Positions 8,975-17,070 of a stretch of DNA of 64,000 nt are shown here, piece by piece; the stretch's first letter is position 1, and every line of letters starts with the position of its first letter. The notes under the pieces are model-generated. The model was given only the letters and a program-made list of their open reading frames with translations. It had not been told where the DNA came from and ran no database searches. The position numbers and the translations under genes were made by a program. The DNA comes from Pseudomonas sp. A34-9 (lineage in GTDB: Bacteria; Pseudomonadota; Gammaproteobacteria; Pseudomonadales; Pseudomonadaceae), in contig NZ_CP119967.1 in assembly GCF_029543085.1 (NCBI RefSeq), positions 1,638,501-1,702,500 of the forward strand, read 5' to 3'.

Positions 8975-9973
8975 CTAAGAGGTTGGAGGGTCTACAATTT
9001 CATTCCGAGTGTACATAGCCCACTTATCAAATCGACTATCAATCGTCGCTGCTTCGCCTACCATACCAGCAAGCTTCTTTTTCAGTTCTTCTTTAGTGAA
9101 GCCAAAAGACTCACCATTGCCTTCGATTGCGTTTGTAACCTTACGAACTGCCATTAATCTTGAAAAAGGAACATGCAGCTTTTTGTTAAGTGAGATGATG
9201 CCAGTAATATGTGCAGGCTGTCCGAACTTGAAGTTACGGGTTTTATGCTCTGCGAGCTTGTATCCATACCGACTTACAATGATTTTTATTTTTGATTTGA
9301 GTATGCGTGGAATTTTCTCGCCAGAAAAGGTCAGGTCATCTATGTAACATGTGAACTTTAGGTTGTATGAGCCAGCAAGCGCATGGCACTCATCAAACAT
9401 TTTTTTTGCGACCCAAAACGACAGTAATGGACTCAACGGGCTACCGGTAGACATGGCCCCATTACAAGTAGTTAAATTGGCGAGCTTTCCCGCAATGTCG
9501 CTGGGGCAGCACATGACGCGTACAAAGAAGTCATGGACCAGATGATATTTGGTTGAACCATAAAAGCTGCTTATGTCAAATGTTGCGGCTTCGCGTGAAC
9601 CTTTATGAGCTTCCGCATTTGTTTGATATGATCGGTGCTTTACCGCACCTTGAACATAGTCCGGGTAACTCATCCGCCGCAACAAAGACAAGATTCGATT
9701 ATGTACGCGTCGTAGTTTTTGCGTTGGTTCTTGCACTGAGCGTTTTTTTCGAGTCTTTCCTGTGAATGGATTGACTGATAACGGAATATCAAAGAAGCGA
9801 TAGTTTTTGGTGCATATTAGTAACTCATTCAAACCCGACACGCTCAAGTTCAAAGCTTCAGCCAATCGCTTCGGTGAAGTGACTTTGTATAAGCGGCATT
9901 GATTGACTGGAATTTGGTTGTCAGGCTTTCGTTTTGCTTTTTCTTTCTTCTTTGGCTGCATTTCGATTCTCAT
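8975..9973 (-). CDS. Retron-type reverse transcriptase
   Basis: About 332 aa, typical retron RT size. Motifs in order: NAEAH (119-123), the retron NAxxH signature; TFDISSFYGS with the first catalytic Asp (133); STGSPLSPLL (175-184); YIDD (210-213), the polymerase active site; and HITGIISLNKKLHVPFS (255-271), matching the retron VTG region that reads the msr RNA. No maturase or endonuclease domain is present, so it is not a group II intron RT. The start at 9973 (ATG) is preferred; a TTG at 10006 and an ATG at 9961 are also in frame. It overlaps the end of the XRE gene, implying translational coupling. With the upstream RNA it should make a branched RNA-DNA (msDNA); such systems act in phage defence. 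Confidence 0.9.
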   Translation of the reverse strand: MRIEMQPKKKEKAKRKPDNQIPVNQCRLYKVTSPKRLAEALNLSVSGLNELLICTKNYRFFDIPLSVNPFTGKTRKKRSVQEPTQKLRRVHNRILSLLRRMSYPDYVQGAVKHRSYQTNAEAHKGSREAATFDISSFYGSTKYHLVHDFFVRVMCCPSDIAGKLANLTTCNGAMSTGSPLSPLLSFWVAKKMFDECHALAGSYNLKFTCYIDDLTFSGEKIPRILKSKIKIIVSRYGYKLAEHKTRNFKFGQPAHITGIISLNKKLHVPFSRLMAVRKVTNAIEGNGESFGFTKEELKKKLAGMVGEAATIDSRFDKWAMYTRNEIVDPPTS

Positions 9974-10244
9974 TCCATTCAAGTAATGAAACAATGGTCT
10001 TTGCAATTCCGACCCGTATTTGATCGGTTGGCTTTTGAGAATCTAACTGTTCAGAAAAAAACAGTATTGATGAAAGAGGGATATCAAAGTTGCTACTGTA
10101 TTTTCGCAGTAGCTCTATGGAAGGTTGTTTTTTACCTGACTCGATTTCGGACAGGTGTGAGTTTGATATTCCGAGTTGCGATGACAGTTCGGTCTGTGAG
10201 ATGTCATAGTATGATCGGATGAGTTTAAGTGCTTTGTTTAGCAT
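9921..10244 (-). CDS. XRE-family helix-turn-helix protein, retron partner
   Basis: The 107-aa protein has an N-terminal Cro/CI-type HTH: YDISQTELSSQLGISNSHLSEIESGKKQPSIELL (residues about 12-45). It has a helical middle and a very basic tail (ENRNAAKEERKSKTKA). The start ATG has AGGTG 5 bp upstream. Its 3' end overlaps the reverse transcriptase gene by about 50 bp, so the two are co-expressed. Some retron classes (type VI in the 2020 classification, as I recall it) use an XRE protein as the non-RT partner. It may be the effector, an antitoxin-like regulator of the small membrane protein encoded just upstream, or a plain repressor; the sequence does not decide. Confidence 0.85.
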   Translation of the reverse strand: MLNKALKLIRSYYDISQTELSSQLGISNSHLSEIESGKKQPSIELLRKYSSNFDIPLSSILFFSEQLDSQKPTDQIRVGIAKTIVSLLEWNENRNAAKEERKSKTKA

Positions 10245-10293
10245 AATACACCTACAGCAAAGATGTGACGACAGCGGGGTAGGTTATGCAGAC

Positions 10294-10458
10294 TCATTCG
10301 AAGAGCGCTACTAGTCTTGTCCAATGCTTATCAATCAATGCGAAAAGTGGTACCAAAATCTTTATCGCATATAGAAAAGCTTTGAGCAGCTTCAGACGCT
10401 TCCGTTTGTTCCGTTTAACCAGGCACAGTCCTGCGGTTTTTTCATCATTTGGTTGCAT
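10294..10458 (-). CDS. 54-aa basic single-span membrane protein in the retron operon
   Basis: The chosen ATG at 10458 has a strong ribosome site (AGGAG, 8-nt spacer). The N-terminal half is very basic (KRNKRKRLKLLK), followed by a hydrophobic helix (LLKAFLYAIKILVPLFALI, residues about 23-41) and a short tail (DKHWTRLVALFE). This is the build of small membrane-active toxins and of small phage-defence effectors. It lies between the candidate retron RNA and the XRE-RT pair, on the same strand, 49 bp before the XRE start. Function is inference; no family is recognised. Confidence 0.6.
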   Translation of the reverse strand: MQPNDEKTAGLCLVKRNKRKRLKLLKAFLYAIKILVPLFALIDKHWTRLVALFE

Positions 10459-10533
10459 TTTTGATGCTCCTGTAAGGGTTTGCGCCAATCCAACGGATCA
10501 GCCTCTCGAAGCAACCTTTACAAGCCAAATAAA

Positions 10534-10720
10534 CGATGATTGAACTGTGCTTTTCCCCCTCGCTGGAATCACCTGGCTTCGAGTCTCGACGAAGCCTGAC
10601 TAGGTCGGTACGCACCGGTGATACGCGTAGATCACGACGTACGCCGACTGTGCCGCCCAAGGGTTAGAGGCTAAAGCCTCCACGGTGCTATGCACCAACA
10701 ACAATCGAGATGAATCATCG
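10534..10720 (-). ncRNA. Candidate retron msr-msd RNA
   Basis: Read on the minus strand, 8-bp complementary ends CGATGATT (10720-10713) and AATCATCG (10541-10534) could be the a1/a2 repeats. After a1 comes a G (10706) in CTCGATTGTTGTT, then two tight hairpins: GGTGC-ATA-GCACC (10696-10684) and GAGGCT-TT-AGCCTC (10680-10667). A 45-nt imperfect hairpin follows, closed by GTCGG (10648) and CCGAC (10604), then another stem GGCTTCG/CGAAGCC (10596-10575). Branching G, two short msr hairpins and a long msd hairpin are the order seen in known retrons such as Ec67. It lies upstream of the RT operon on the same strand. Exact ends and the branching base are inferred. Confidence 0.65.
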
Positions 10721-10765
10721 ACCGCAGCTAGATATTCGCAGACAAATTCAAAATAGTCAAAAAAA

Positions 10766-10786
10766 TAATTCGCTTTTAGCGAATTA
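10766..10786 (-). terminator. Intrinsic terminator, minus strand, after the integrase gene
   Basis: TAATTCGCT / AGCGAATTA stem with a 3-nt loop; on the minus strand it is followed by a run of seven T. It would end transcription from the integrase gene and insulates the retron, whose RNA begins just beyond. Confidence 0.8.
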
Positions 10787-10967
10787 AATCCGCTGATTTT
10801 AATCAAGGCTTACGTTTTCATGCGGCCCTCGTGGTCGGACCTGTATCCAGGGGTTGCACAAGTGGGCTTTTGGGGTGAAGCCGGGAGGGGGGGGCGAGGG
10901 TGTTTTGATACCACCCTATATTCTCCCTAAAGGCCCATGGGGCCCGGTATGTGGTTAGCTGTGGCAG

Positions 10968-12449
10968 TTACGTACCTATACCAGCAGATTCAAGCTTGCT
11001 CAACTGTGGAAGCTTCGATATGGCATCGAATTTTTGCGCGGTTGTCGCCCCTTGGCTGTACACGTCAAATGTAACCAGCCCGGTTTCATGACCTACAAGT
11101 TCAGCAATCAAAGTGCCTTGCACGTTCGCCCTCACAAGCTGGGTAATGACGGTCTTTCGGATGGAGTGAAAAACACGATCCGAACCAAATCCTTGGGCTG
11201 TCTTCAACCTGCCAAAAGCCTTCACCATCGGGTCTGATCGGATGCCATATTTGCTACGACTTTTGGTAACGATAAGGTATTCATCAGTCGAATCGTTGAT
11301 CAGTCGTTTCACAAGATCGATGATGCCAGGGTGGATTGGGACGACCCGGATTCCAGCTTTGGTCTTGCTGTCAGTAATATCGAAGCTAAGAACGTTATCC
11401 ACGGTGATCACGTTGTCTTTCTTCAGTTGGCACAGTTCTTCGATACGGGCCCCTGTGAAGGTTCCAAGTAGGATCAGGTCCGCTAGGGCCTGTAGTCCTT
11501 CTGAAACCGCTGCCGCGTGTAGCTTTGTAAGGTCATCCAAGGTGAAGTCTTTGCGTTGCGCGTCTACCTTGTCCCTGCCTCTCACTTTCGGCAGATCGTG
11601 TTCTTCAAATGGGTTGGCTCTGTCCTTGTAGTCGATCCGCCAACGAGCGTCATGCTTCATTGCCCATTTCCAGAAGACATTCCCCGCCAGCAGGTATTGC
11701 GTCAGGGTCTTACTCGCCAAATTGATTGAATCCAACCACGACGAAATCGCATCGAAGTCCAGCGGTTTACCTGTTTGCGCGAGGTATGCCGACAGCTTTT
11801 CTAATTTGGACTCTTGCTGATCAATCGTTTTGGCGGCGATGTTTCGGTTTTCTCGAAAGGTTCGGAACGTTGCCAGCCTTGCTTTGGTAATGGGGGATTT
11901 GGGTGTGTATGACTTCGGGTTATTGATCAGCCCTGCCAATTCTTTGTGCTCGTCCGAGGACAGATGATGCATCGAGGCGAATTCGTTTTGAATCGTTTTT
12001 TTGAATGCTCGATGCAAGCCTTCTTGGATGCGTAACTCGCCTTCTACACCGTTGTCCCATTCGTGGTCGATGACTCTTTCAAGTAGTGCGACAAACCCTG
12101 GATTTTTTGCCTTGAACGCTTCGACTTCTGATTCGCTGACGGCCAATGGGGCTGTAGGTTCACCGATGATGTGGAGTTTTCGGTTCCGCTTCAGGGATTC
12201 CAGTTCAAGCAGTCCTGAAACTAGATTGTCCTGCCAGCCTTCAGGCAGTGGTTTTCCTTCGCGTGCAATTTTGATTTGAGCTTTCCAGGCGGCAAGAATG
12301 GGAAGTCTGCGATCCAGTGCTTCTTGGTGTGTACCTGTCATAAGTGTTTGAGAAAGTACACGGCGTCCGCCGAATGCTTTTTGTACGTCTACGGGGACGG
12401 CTAGCCTGACGTGGTAGGTGCCCCCTTGGAGTTCTAAGTTGTTTGCCAT
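10968..12449 (-). CDS. Tyrosine-type site-specific integrase of the island
   Basis: The 493-aa enzyme cuts and rejoins DNA at the tRNA-Ser 3' end. The N-terminal part (1-60, YHVRLAVPVDVQKAFGGRRV) resembles the short DUF6538-like domain of P4/phage-type integrases, followed by a core-binding SAM-like region (about 185-275). Catalytic residues are in the C-terminal domain: Arg335 in GARIEEL, His428 and Arg431 in HSIRK, His454 in VGHETG, and the nucleophile Tyr464 in FDVYSQG. All are present, so it should be active. Its start lies about 100 bp from the right att core, with the candidate arm sites between, the usual position for an island integrase. Confidence 0.95.
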   Translation of the reverse strand: MANNLELQGGTYHVRLAVPVDVQKAFGGRRVLSQTLMTGTHQEALDRRLPILAAWKAQIKIAREGKPLPEGWQDNLVSGLLELESLKRNRKLHIIGEPTAPLAVSESEVEAFKAKNPGFVALLERVIDHEWDNGVEGELRIQEGLHRAFKKTIQNEFASMHHLSSDEHKELAGLINNPKSYTPKSPITKARLATFRTFRENRNIAAKTIDQQESKLEKLSAYLAQTGKPLDFDAISSWLDSINLASKTLTQYLLAGNVFWKWAMKHDARWRIDYKDRANPFEEHDLPKVRGRDKVDAQRKDFTLDDLTKLHAAAVSEGLQALADLILLGTFTGARIEELCQLKKDNVITVDNVLSFDITDSKTKAGIRVVPIHPGIIDLVKRLINDSTDEYLIVTKSRSKYGIRSDPMVKAFGRLKTAQGFGSDRVFHSIRKTVITQLVRANVQGTLIAELVGHETGLVTFDVYSQGATTAQKFDAISKLPQLSKLESAGIGT

Positions 12450-12469
12450 TTTGATGTACCAGTGATCGT

Positions 12470-12491
12470 TTGTACGTATTTATTGTACGTA
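12470..12491 (+). promoter_or_regulatory. Candidate integrase arm-type sites (right end)
   Basis: TTGTACGTA occurs at 12470-12478 and 12483-12491, 13 bp apart, the same as the pair at 876-897. The sites overlap the likely promoter of the integrase gene, so the integrase may also repress itself here. A longer imperfect repeat (830-854 against 12501-12525, sharing GAAAGCCC and AAATCAATGGT) lies beside them. Confidence 0.6.
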
Positions 12492-12552
12492 AAACGGCTG
12501 TGAAAGCCCGTAAAATCAATGGTCGTTGAGTTTCTTACCGTTATGTGGAGCC

Positions 12553-12570
12553 TCCCTATCTCTCCGCCAT
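12553..12570 (+). repeat. attR core: second copy of the 18-bp tRNA-Ser end
   Basis: Exact copy of 807-824. It is followed within 10 bp by a strong terminator that would have ended the tRNA transcript before insertion. Confidence 0.9.
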
Positions 12571-12577
12571 TACATAG

Positions 12578-12616
12578 AAAAAGCCCCGTAGATGAAAATC
12601 TACGGGGCTTTTTCGT
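12578..12616 (+). terminator. Intrinsic terminator, probably the original tRNA-Ser terminator
   Basis: AAGCCCCGTAGA / TCTACGGGGCTT stem flanked by A5 and T5, so it can work in both directions. From here to 12953 I see no gene, only short frames without protein character. Confidence 0.85.
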
Positions 12617-12953
12617 TTCTGCGAATCCAGTATTCGTGGCGATAGCGAAGGCGCTGAAGCGCGTGTTGCACGGTGAGGTCATCGGCAGAGAGGCCATTTA
12701 AGTAAACACAGCCTCTGCCGACATTAGGGATACGACGCTCACAGGACTCGCCGACCCATTTAAAGCCGCGTTCGCAGAGTAGGGGGCCGTCATTATTGGC
12801 CAGCGATCAGCCGCCAGATCACACCTGTCGTCGTTTATCCTCTGTCCAGCCATGAGGCCAGCGCTTTCACTAAAGTGGATACTTGCTCGCCTCGGCCGTG
12901 AAAGGCGCATCCAGCGAGTTCCAGCCTCGCCCCCTATTTGAATTGGTTTGAAT

Positions 12954-15900
12954 ATGATGATTCCACCATCAGCCCAAGGTGCTCACCGCGTTTCTGAACG
13001 TCAGTCCGTCAAGTCAGGCAGCAGCGCCGCACCCCGCGTCGACGAGTGCGAAGTACTGGTTGCGCAGCCGCCAGTATTCGAGGATGGCGAGCCGCCAGTC
13101 GGCGTGGTTATCCATGCGTATTACCCCGAAGTGCTGCAAGATATTCTGCGCCGTTTGATTAAACTGCCTGAACGCCTGCATCTCTACGTAACCTGCGTAG
13201 CCGGTCGTGACGATGAGATCTGTGCTCAACTGACGGCCAGCACTTTAAGTTTTTCGCTATACCGGGTGCCGAACCACGGCAGGGACGTTTTGCCGTTTCT
13301 GCGGGTGCTGCCGTTCTTGCGTGCCGATAATATTCGCACGCTGGTCAAGCTGCACACCAAGCGTTCGCTGCACTTGGGCGCAGAGAACGACTGGGGCGTT
13401 GAACTATTCGATGACCTGCTGGGCCCGGTACGATTCAGTCGAGCGCTGGAACACCTTGCCGACCCGGTGCACGTTCCAATGCTGGGGCCCCAGCGATACC
13501 TGCTGCCAGTCACCCGATTCCTCAGCGAAAGCAATCGCGCCTTGCTTGTCACCTTGGCCGAGCGTGGCGGCATTGATCCGCAAGGCATCAACGAAGCGGA
13601 TTATTTCGCCGGCACCATGTTCTTTGCGCGCACGGAAGTGTTTGCCCCTCTGGAGCGGATGCAACTCACGAGCAACGATTTCGAAGCTGAAAGCGGCCAG
13701 CTCGACGGCACGCTCGCACACACTTTGGAGCGTTTTTTCGGCGTTCTGGCGAATGTTGGTCGCCAGCAGCGCAATATCGACCTTTATCAGCGCTGGCTGG
13801 CGAGTCGACAACTGGCTGCCGTCGAGGTTGAAGGTTTACCCGCGCGACTGGCGAGCTGGCCGCGGCAACCGGACGTGTTGTTGGTGTTGACCGACACTGC
13901 GGGTGACATCGAACTGTTGCGTTCCAGCCTGGCAAGCATCGATCGTCAGCTTTATCAGGCGGCGGCCATCGTGGTGCTCTCCAACGCCGAACCTGTTGGT
14001 GTGACACCAGCGGCCAATCTGGTCTGGCTACCGCTGGCCGAATCCTGGCCGAGCCAGCTCAATGAGTTGTTGCAGGAGATCGACGTCGACTGGTGGTACC
14101 TGCTACGGGGAGGAGACGAACTTGATCCTCACGCGCTGCTTTTGCTCGCCGAAGGCATCGCGCTGAATCCCGGTGTCAGCGCGTGCTACAGCGATGAAGA
14201 CTCACTGACCGCTGAAGGCTGCCAGAGCCCGGTATTCAAGCCGGATTTGAATCTGGATATGTTGCGCAGTTATCCGTATGTCGGCCGCGCACTGTCCTTC
14301 AGTCGCGAAGCCGCACTGGCTGCTGACGGCTTTGATCCCGCCTTCAGCGAACTGGCGCCCCATGATTTGCTTTTTCGGCTGATTGAAACTCACGGTCTGG
14401 GGACTGTCGGGCACCTCGCGGATGTGCTGGTGCATCAGGCCATCAATTTCCCCCAGTGGCTCAGTGAGCCCCAAGTCATCGCGAACTCGGCACTCATCGT
14501 CGGGGCGCACTTGCAGCGCTTGGGCGTGGCTCATGAGCTGCAGGCCGGACCGTTGCCGATGGCTAACCGTGTGGTCTACCGACATGCGGAGCAGCCGCTG
14601 GTCTCGATCCTTATTCCCACCAAGGACTGCCTGCCGATGCTACTGCGCTGCATCGAAAGCATCATGGAGAAAACCAGCTATACGAATTACGAACTGATCA
14701 TCATCGACAACAACAGCGAAACCGACGAAGCCCGGGACTGGTTCAACGGTATGGAACTGTTGAACAATCCGAAAGTGCGCATCCTGCGTTATCCACACCC
14801 GTTCAACTATTCGGCGATCAATAATTTTGCCGCCAGCCATGCCCACGGCGATTACCTGGTGCTGCTCAACAACGATACGGCGATCATTGATGGCGACTGG
14901 CTTGGAGCGCTGCTCCATCACGCCCAGCGGCCAGAAGTGGGGATAGTGGGCGCCAAGCTGTTATTCCTCGACGGGACTGTCCAGCATGCAGGCGTGGTAC
15001 TCGGGTTGCGTGGCGTTGCAGACCACCCGTTTATCGGCGATTCAATGCAGTCCAACGGCTACCTTCACCGCTTGCATCTTGATCAGAACTACAGCGCGGT
15101 CACCGCTGCCTGCCTGATGATCAGCACCGAGCTGTACCAGCAAGTGGGTGGCATGGACGAGGTCGGCCTGGCCGTTTCCTTTAACGATGTGGATCTGTGC
15201 CTGAAAGTCGGCCAGGCCGGACGGCTGATTGTTTGGACGCCTTATGCGCTGCTCGTTCACGAAGCCAGTGTGAGCCAGAACAACGTCGACACGACCAAGG
15301 AGGAAGCCAAGCGCAAACGGTTCAAGAGCGAACAGTCGGTGATGTACCAGCGTTGGCTTGCGCAAATCGCCAATGATCCGGCCTACAACCGCAACCTGAC
15401 TCTGGAGGGCAGTGGTTTTTCCTCCAAATACCGCACCGATACTGACTGGCACCCGTTCGCCAGTCGTGAGTTGCCTCACGTGCTGTGTCACCCCCTCGAC
15501 TCTTTCGGCAGCGGACACTACCGCGTGCGTCAGCCTTTCGCTGCCCTGAAAGCGGCGCAGCTGATCGGCGGAACGGTGAGCGACGAGGGGCTGCAACCGA
15601 CAGAACTGGAGCGTATTGCGCCGGACACGATCATTTTCCAGGGGCAGCACACAACGCCTCATCTGGAGTACATGCAAGACACCAAGGCATTCTTCAGGGC
15701 GTTCAAGGTGTACGAGCTGGACGACTATATTCTTGACGTGCCCGCTGGCAATTTGAACCACGAATTGCTTCCCAAAGACATTACCCAACGCTTGAAGAAA
15801 GCCGTAGGGCTGTGCGATCGGTTGGTGGTGTCGACCGAACCGCTGGCCAATGCGCTGAAGGGCTTCAATACCGACATCCGGGTGATGGAAAACCGTCTGC

Positions 15901-16454
15901 CGAGCCACTGGTGGAGCGACCTGACCAGCCATCGCCAACAAGGCCGCAAGCCTCGGGTTGGCTGGGCCGGCGGCTCGAGTCACAGCGCCGATCTGCAGGT
16001 CATCGCCGAAGTGGTTCGTGCGCTGGAAGGCGAAGTTGAATGGGTGTTCATGGGGATGTGTCCCCCAGCACTGCGTCCCTATGTCCATGAGTTCCATAGG
16101 GGGGTGAGTATCGAAAAATACCCGCAAAGACTGGCCGGTCTGAACCTGGATCTGGCTTTGGCACCGCTGAAAGACAACTTTTTCAACGCCTGCAAAAGCA
16201 ATTTGCGCTTGTTGGAATATGGCGCCTGTGGTTTCCCCGTGATCTGCTCGGACATCGTTTGTTATCGGGGTGATTTCCCGGTGACGAGGGTCAGGAATCG
16301 TTCGCAAGACTGGATTGCCGCTATTCGCGAACATCTTGCCGAACCCGATGCCAGCGCCAGGGCTGGGGAGGCCCTGCGCAGCGTTGTACTCGATCACTGG
16401 ATGCTCAAGGACGAACATCTGTTGGCGTGGCGAAACGCCTGGCTGGCGGACTGA
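12954..16454 (+). CDS. Large multidomain glycosyltransferase (RgpF-like + GT2 + GT1/GT4-like)
   Basis: About 1166 aa with three modules. Residues about 45-290 resemble rhamnan synthesis protein F (VGVVIHAYYPEVLQDIL, RVPNHGRDVLPFL, KLHTKRS). Residues about 290-530 look like a degenerate GT2 unit (LLRGGDELDPHALLLLAEGI). Residues about 540-810 are an intact GT2 domain (VSILIPTKDC, IIDNNSETDEA, LLNNDTAI, and FNDVDLCLKVGQAG with the catalytic-base region). The C-terminal part is a GT-B-like domain (VGWAGGSSHSADLQVI; LLEYGACGFPVICS). The start is ATG 12954; ATG 12957 and TTG 12948 are alternatives with no clear ribosome site. It probably extends an O-antigen or other surface polysaccharide in the cytosol. 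It stands alone just outside the island. Confidence 0.85.
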   Translation: MMIPPSAQGAHRVSERQSVKSGSSAAPRVDECEVLVAQPPVFEDGEPPVGVVIHAYYPEVLQDILRRLIKLPERLHLYVTCVAGRDDEICAQLTASTLSFSLYRVPNHGRDVLPFLRVLPFLRADNIRTLVKLHTKRSLHLGAENDWGVELFDDLLGPVRFSRALEHLADPVHVPMLGPQRYLLPVTRFLSESNRALLVTLAERGGIDPQGINEADYFAGTMFFARTEVFAPLERMQLTSNDFEAESGQLDGTLAHTLERFFGVLANVGRQQRNIDLYQRWLASRQLAAVEVEGLPARLASWPRQPDVLLVLTDTAGDIELLRSSLASIDRQLYQAAAIVVLSNAEPVGVTPAANLVWLPLAESWPSQLNELLQEIDVDWWYLLRGGDELDPHALLLLAEGIALNPGVSACYSDEDSLTAEGCQSPVFKPDLNLDMLRSYPYVGRALSFSREAALAADGFDPAFSELAPHDLLFRLIETHGLGTVGHLADVLVHQAINFPQWLSEPQVIANSALIVGAHLQRLGVAHELQAGPLPMANRVVYRHAEQPLVSILIPTKDCLPMLLRCIESIMEKTSYTNYELIIIDNNSETDEARDWFNGMELLNNPKVRILRYPHPFNYSAINNFAASHAHGDYLVLLNNDTAIIDGDWLGALLHHAQRPEVGIVGAKLLFLDGTVQHAGVVLGLRGVADHPFIGDSMQSNGYLHRLHLDQNYSAVTAACLMISTELYQQVGGMDEVGLAVSFNDVDLCLKVGQAGRLIVWTPYALLVHEASVSQNNVDTTKEEAKRKRFKSEQSVMYQRWLAQIANDPAYNRNLTLEGSGFSSKYRTDTDWHPFASRELPHVLCHPLDSFGSGHYRVRQPFAALKAAQLIGGTVSDEGLQPTELERIAPDTIIFQGQHTTPHLEYMQDTKAFFRAFKVYELDDYILDVPAGNLNHELLPKDITQRLKKAVGLCDRLVVSTEPLANALKGFNTDIRVMENRLPSHWWSDLTSHRQQGRKPRVGWAGGSSHSADLQVIAEVVRALEGEVEWVFMGMCPPALRPYVHEFHRGVSIEKYPQRLAGLNLDLALAPLKDNFFNACKSNLRLLEYGACGFPVICSDIVCYRGDFPVTRVRNRSQDWIAAIREHLAEPDASARAGEALRSVVLDHWMLKDEHLLAWRNAWLAD

Positions 16455-16540
16455 ACAAGAGGCCTGCATTGCGCGCGGGTCTCTTTCAGGTCTTTCCCAC
16501 AGTCGCGCAAAGCGCTCAAGCTTGTTCGATACCAGCCCGA

Positions 16541-16574
16541 AAAAAGCCTCACAGTCTTTAAACTGTGGGGCTTT
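16541..16574. terminator. Bidirectional intrinsic terminator
   Basis: AAGCCTCACAGT / ACTGTGGGGCTT stem (one G-T pair) with A-run before and T-run after. It separates the glycosyltransferase gene from the convergent DUF1508 gene. Confidence 0.85.
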
Positions 16575-16602
16575 TCCATTTCCGCAGGGGAGTGCAGAGC
16601 GG

Positions 16603-16794
16603 CTAAATCTCCTTGACCGGCGTCTCCCCCGTTGCCCCCTTGATCAACCCGATCACATGCAAGCAATCTGCCTTGTTCACATAAGATTCGCCACTGGCGA
16701 TGGTCTCGTGGTTACCCGCCCTCAGCCTCCAGCGCCATTGCCCTTTGCCGGTGCTCGGGGTGCCTTTGGATTGCCTGTAAATCTCGAAATACAT
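16603..16794 (-). CDS. YegP/DUF1508-family small protein
   Basis: The 63-aa protein has the family pattern MYFEIYRQ ... GQWRWRLRAGNHETIASGESYVNKADCLHVI. DUF1508 modules are about 50-60 aa and usually come as one or two copies; this has one. Their molecular role is not established. It converges with the glycosyltransferase gene across a bidirectional terminator. The 276 bp between its start and the next gene holds no other gene. Confidence 0.85.
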   Translation of the reverse strand: MYFEIYRQSKGTPSTGKGQWRWRLRAGNHETIASGESYVNKADCLHVIGLIKGATGETPVKEI

Positions 16795-17070
16795 TCAGTT
16801 CGCTCCATGCGATTCATTGTGCGACAGCCTGTGTGGCGCATGGTCGCAAGCCTAGCGCAGAGGGTTTTTTTGGCTATCGGACATTTGTTTCCAATCGTTG
16901 GCGGATGTTTCTGAAGGGCGCGGGCTAGAGCGCGGGAATCGGCCTCTGGATTGGCCGATATGACGCCGTCTGCTCCTTGCAACGCCGTCGGCGCTCCTGC
17001 TTAATACGGGACGGCTCATGGCGTCGAACATCGTGCGGCGACCGACAATCACTATAAAAAGAGCACTCCT

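Noticed and set aside
8975..9973. Reverse transcriptase as part of a group II intron or DGR
   Set aside because: No maturase/endonuclease domain, no intron RNA domain V-like sequence seen, no template/variable repeat pair; NAxxH and the VTG-like region favour a retron.
12698..12910. 70-codon minus-strand gene in the spacer after the island
   Set aside because: No ribosome site, no family resemblance; likely chance.
15042..16469. 475-codon minus-strand frame inside the glycosyltransferase gene
   Set aside because: GC-rich antisense frame; His/Gln-rich composition typical of shadows, while the plus strand has clear domains.
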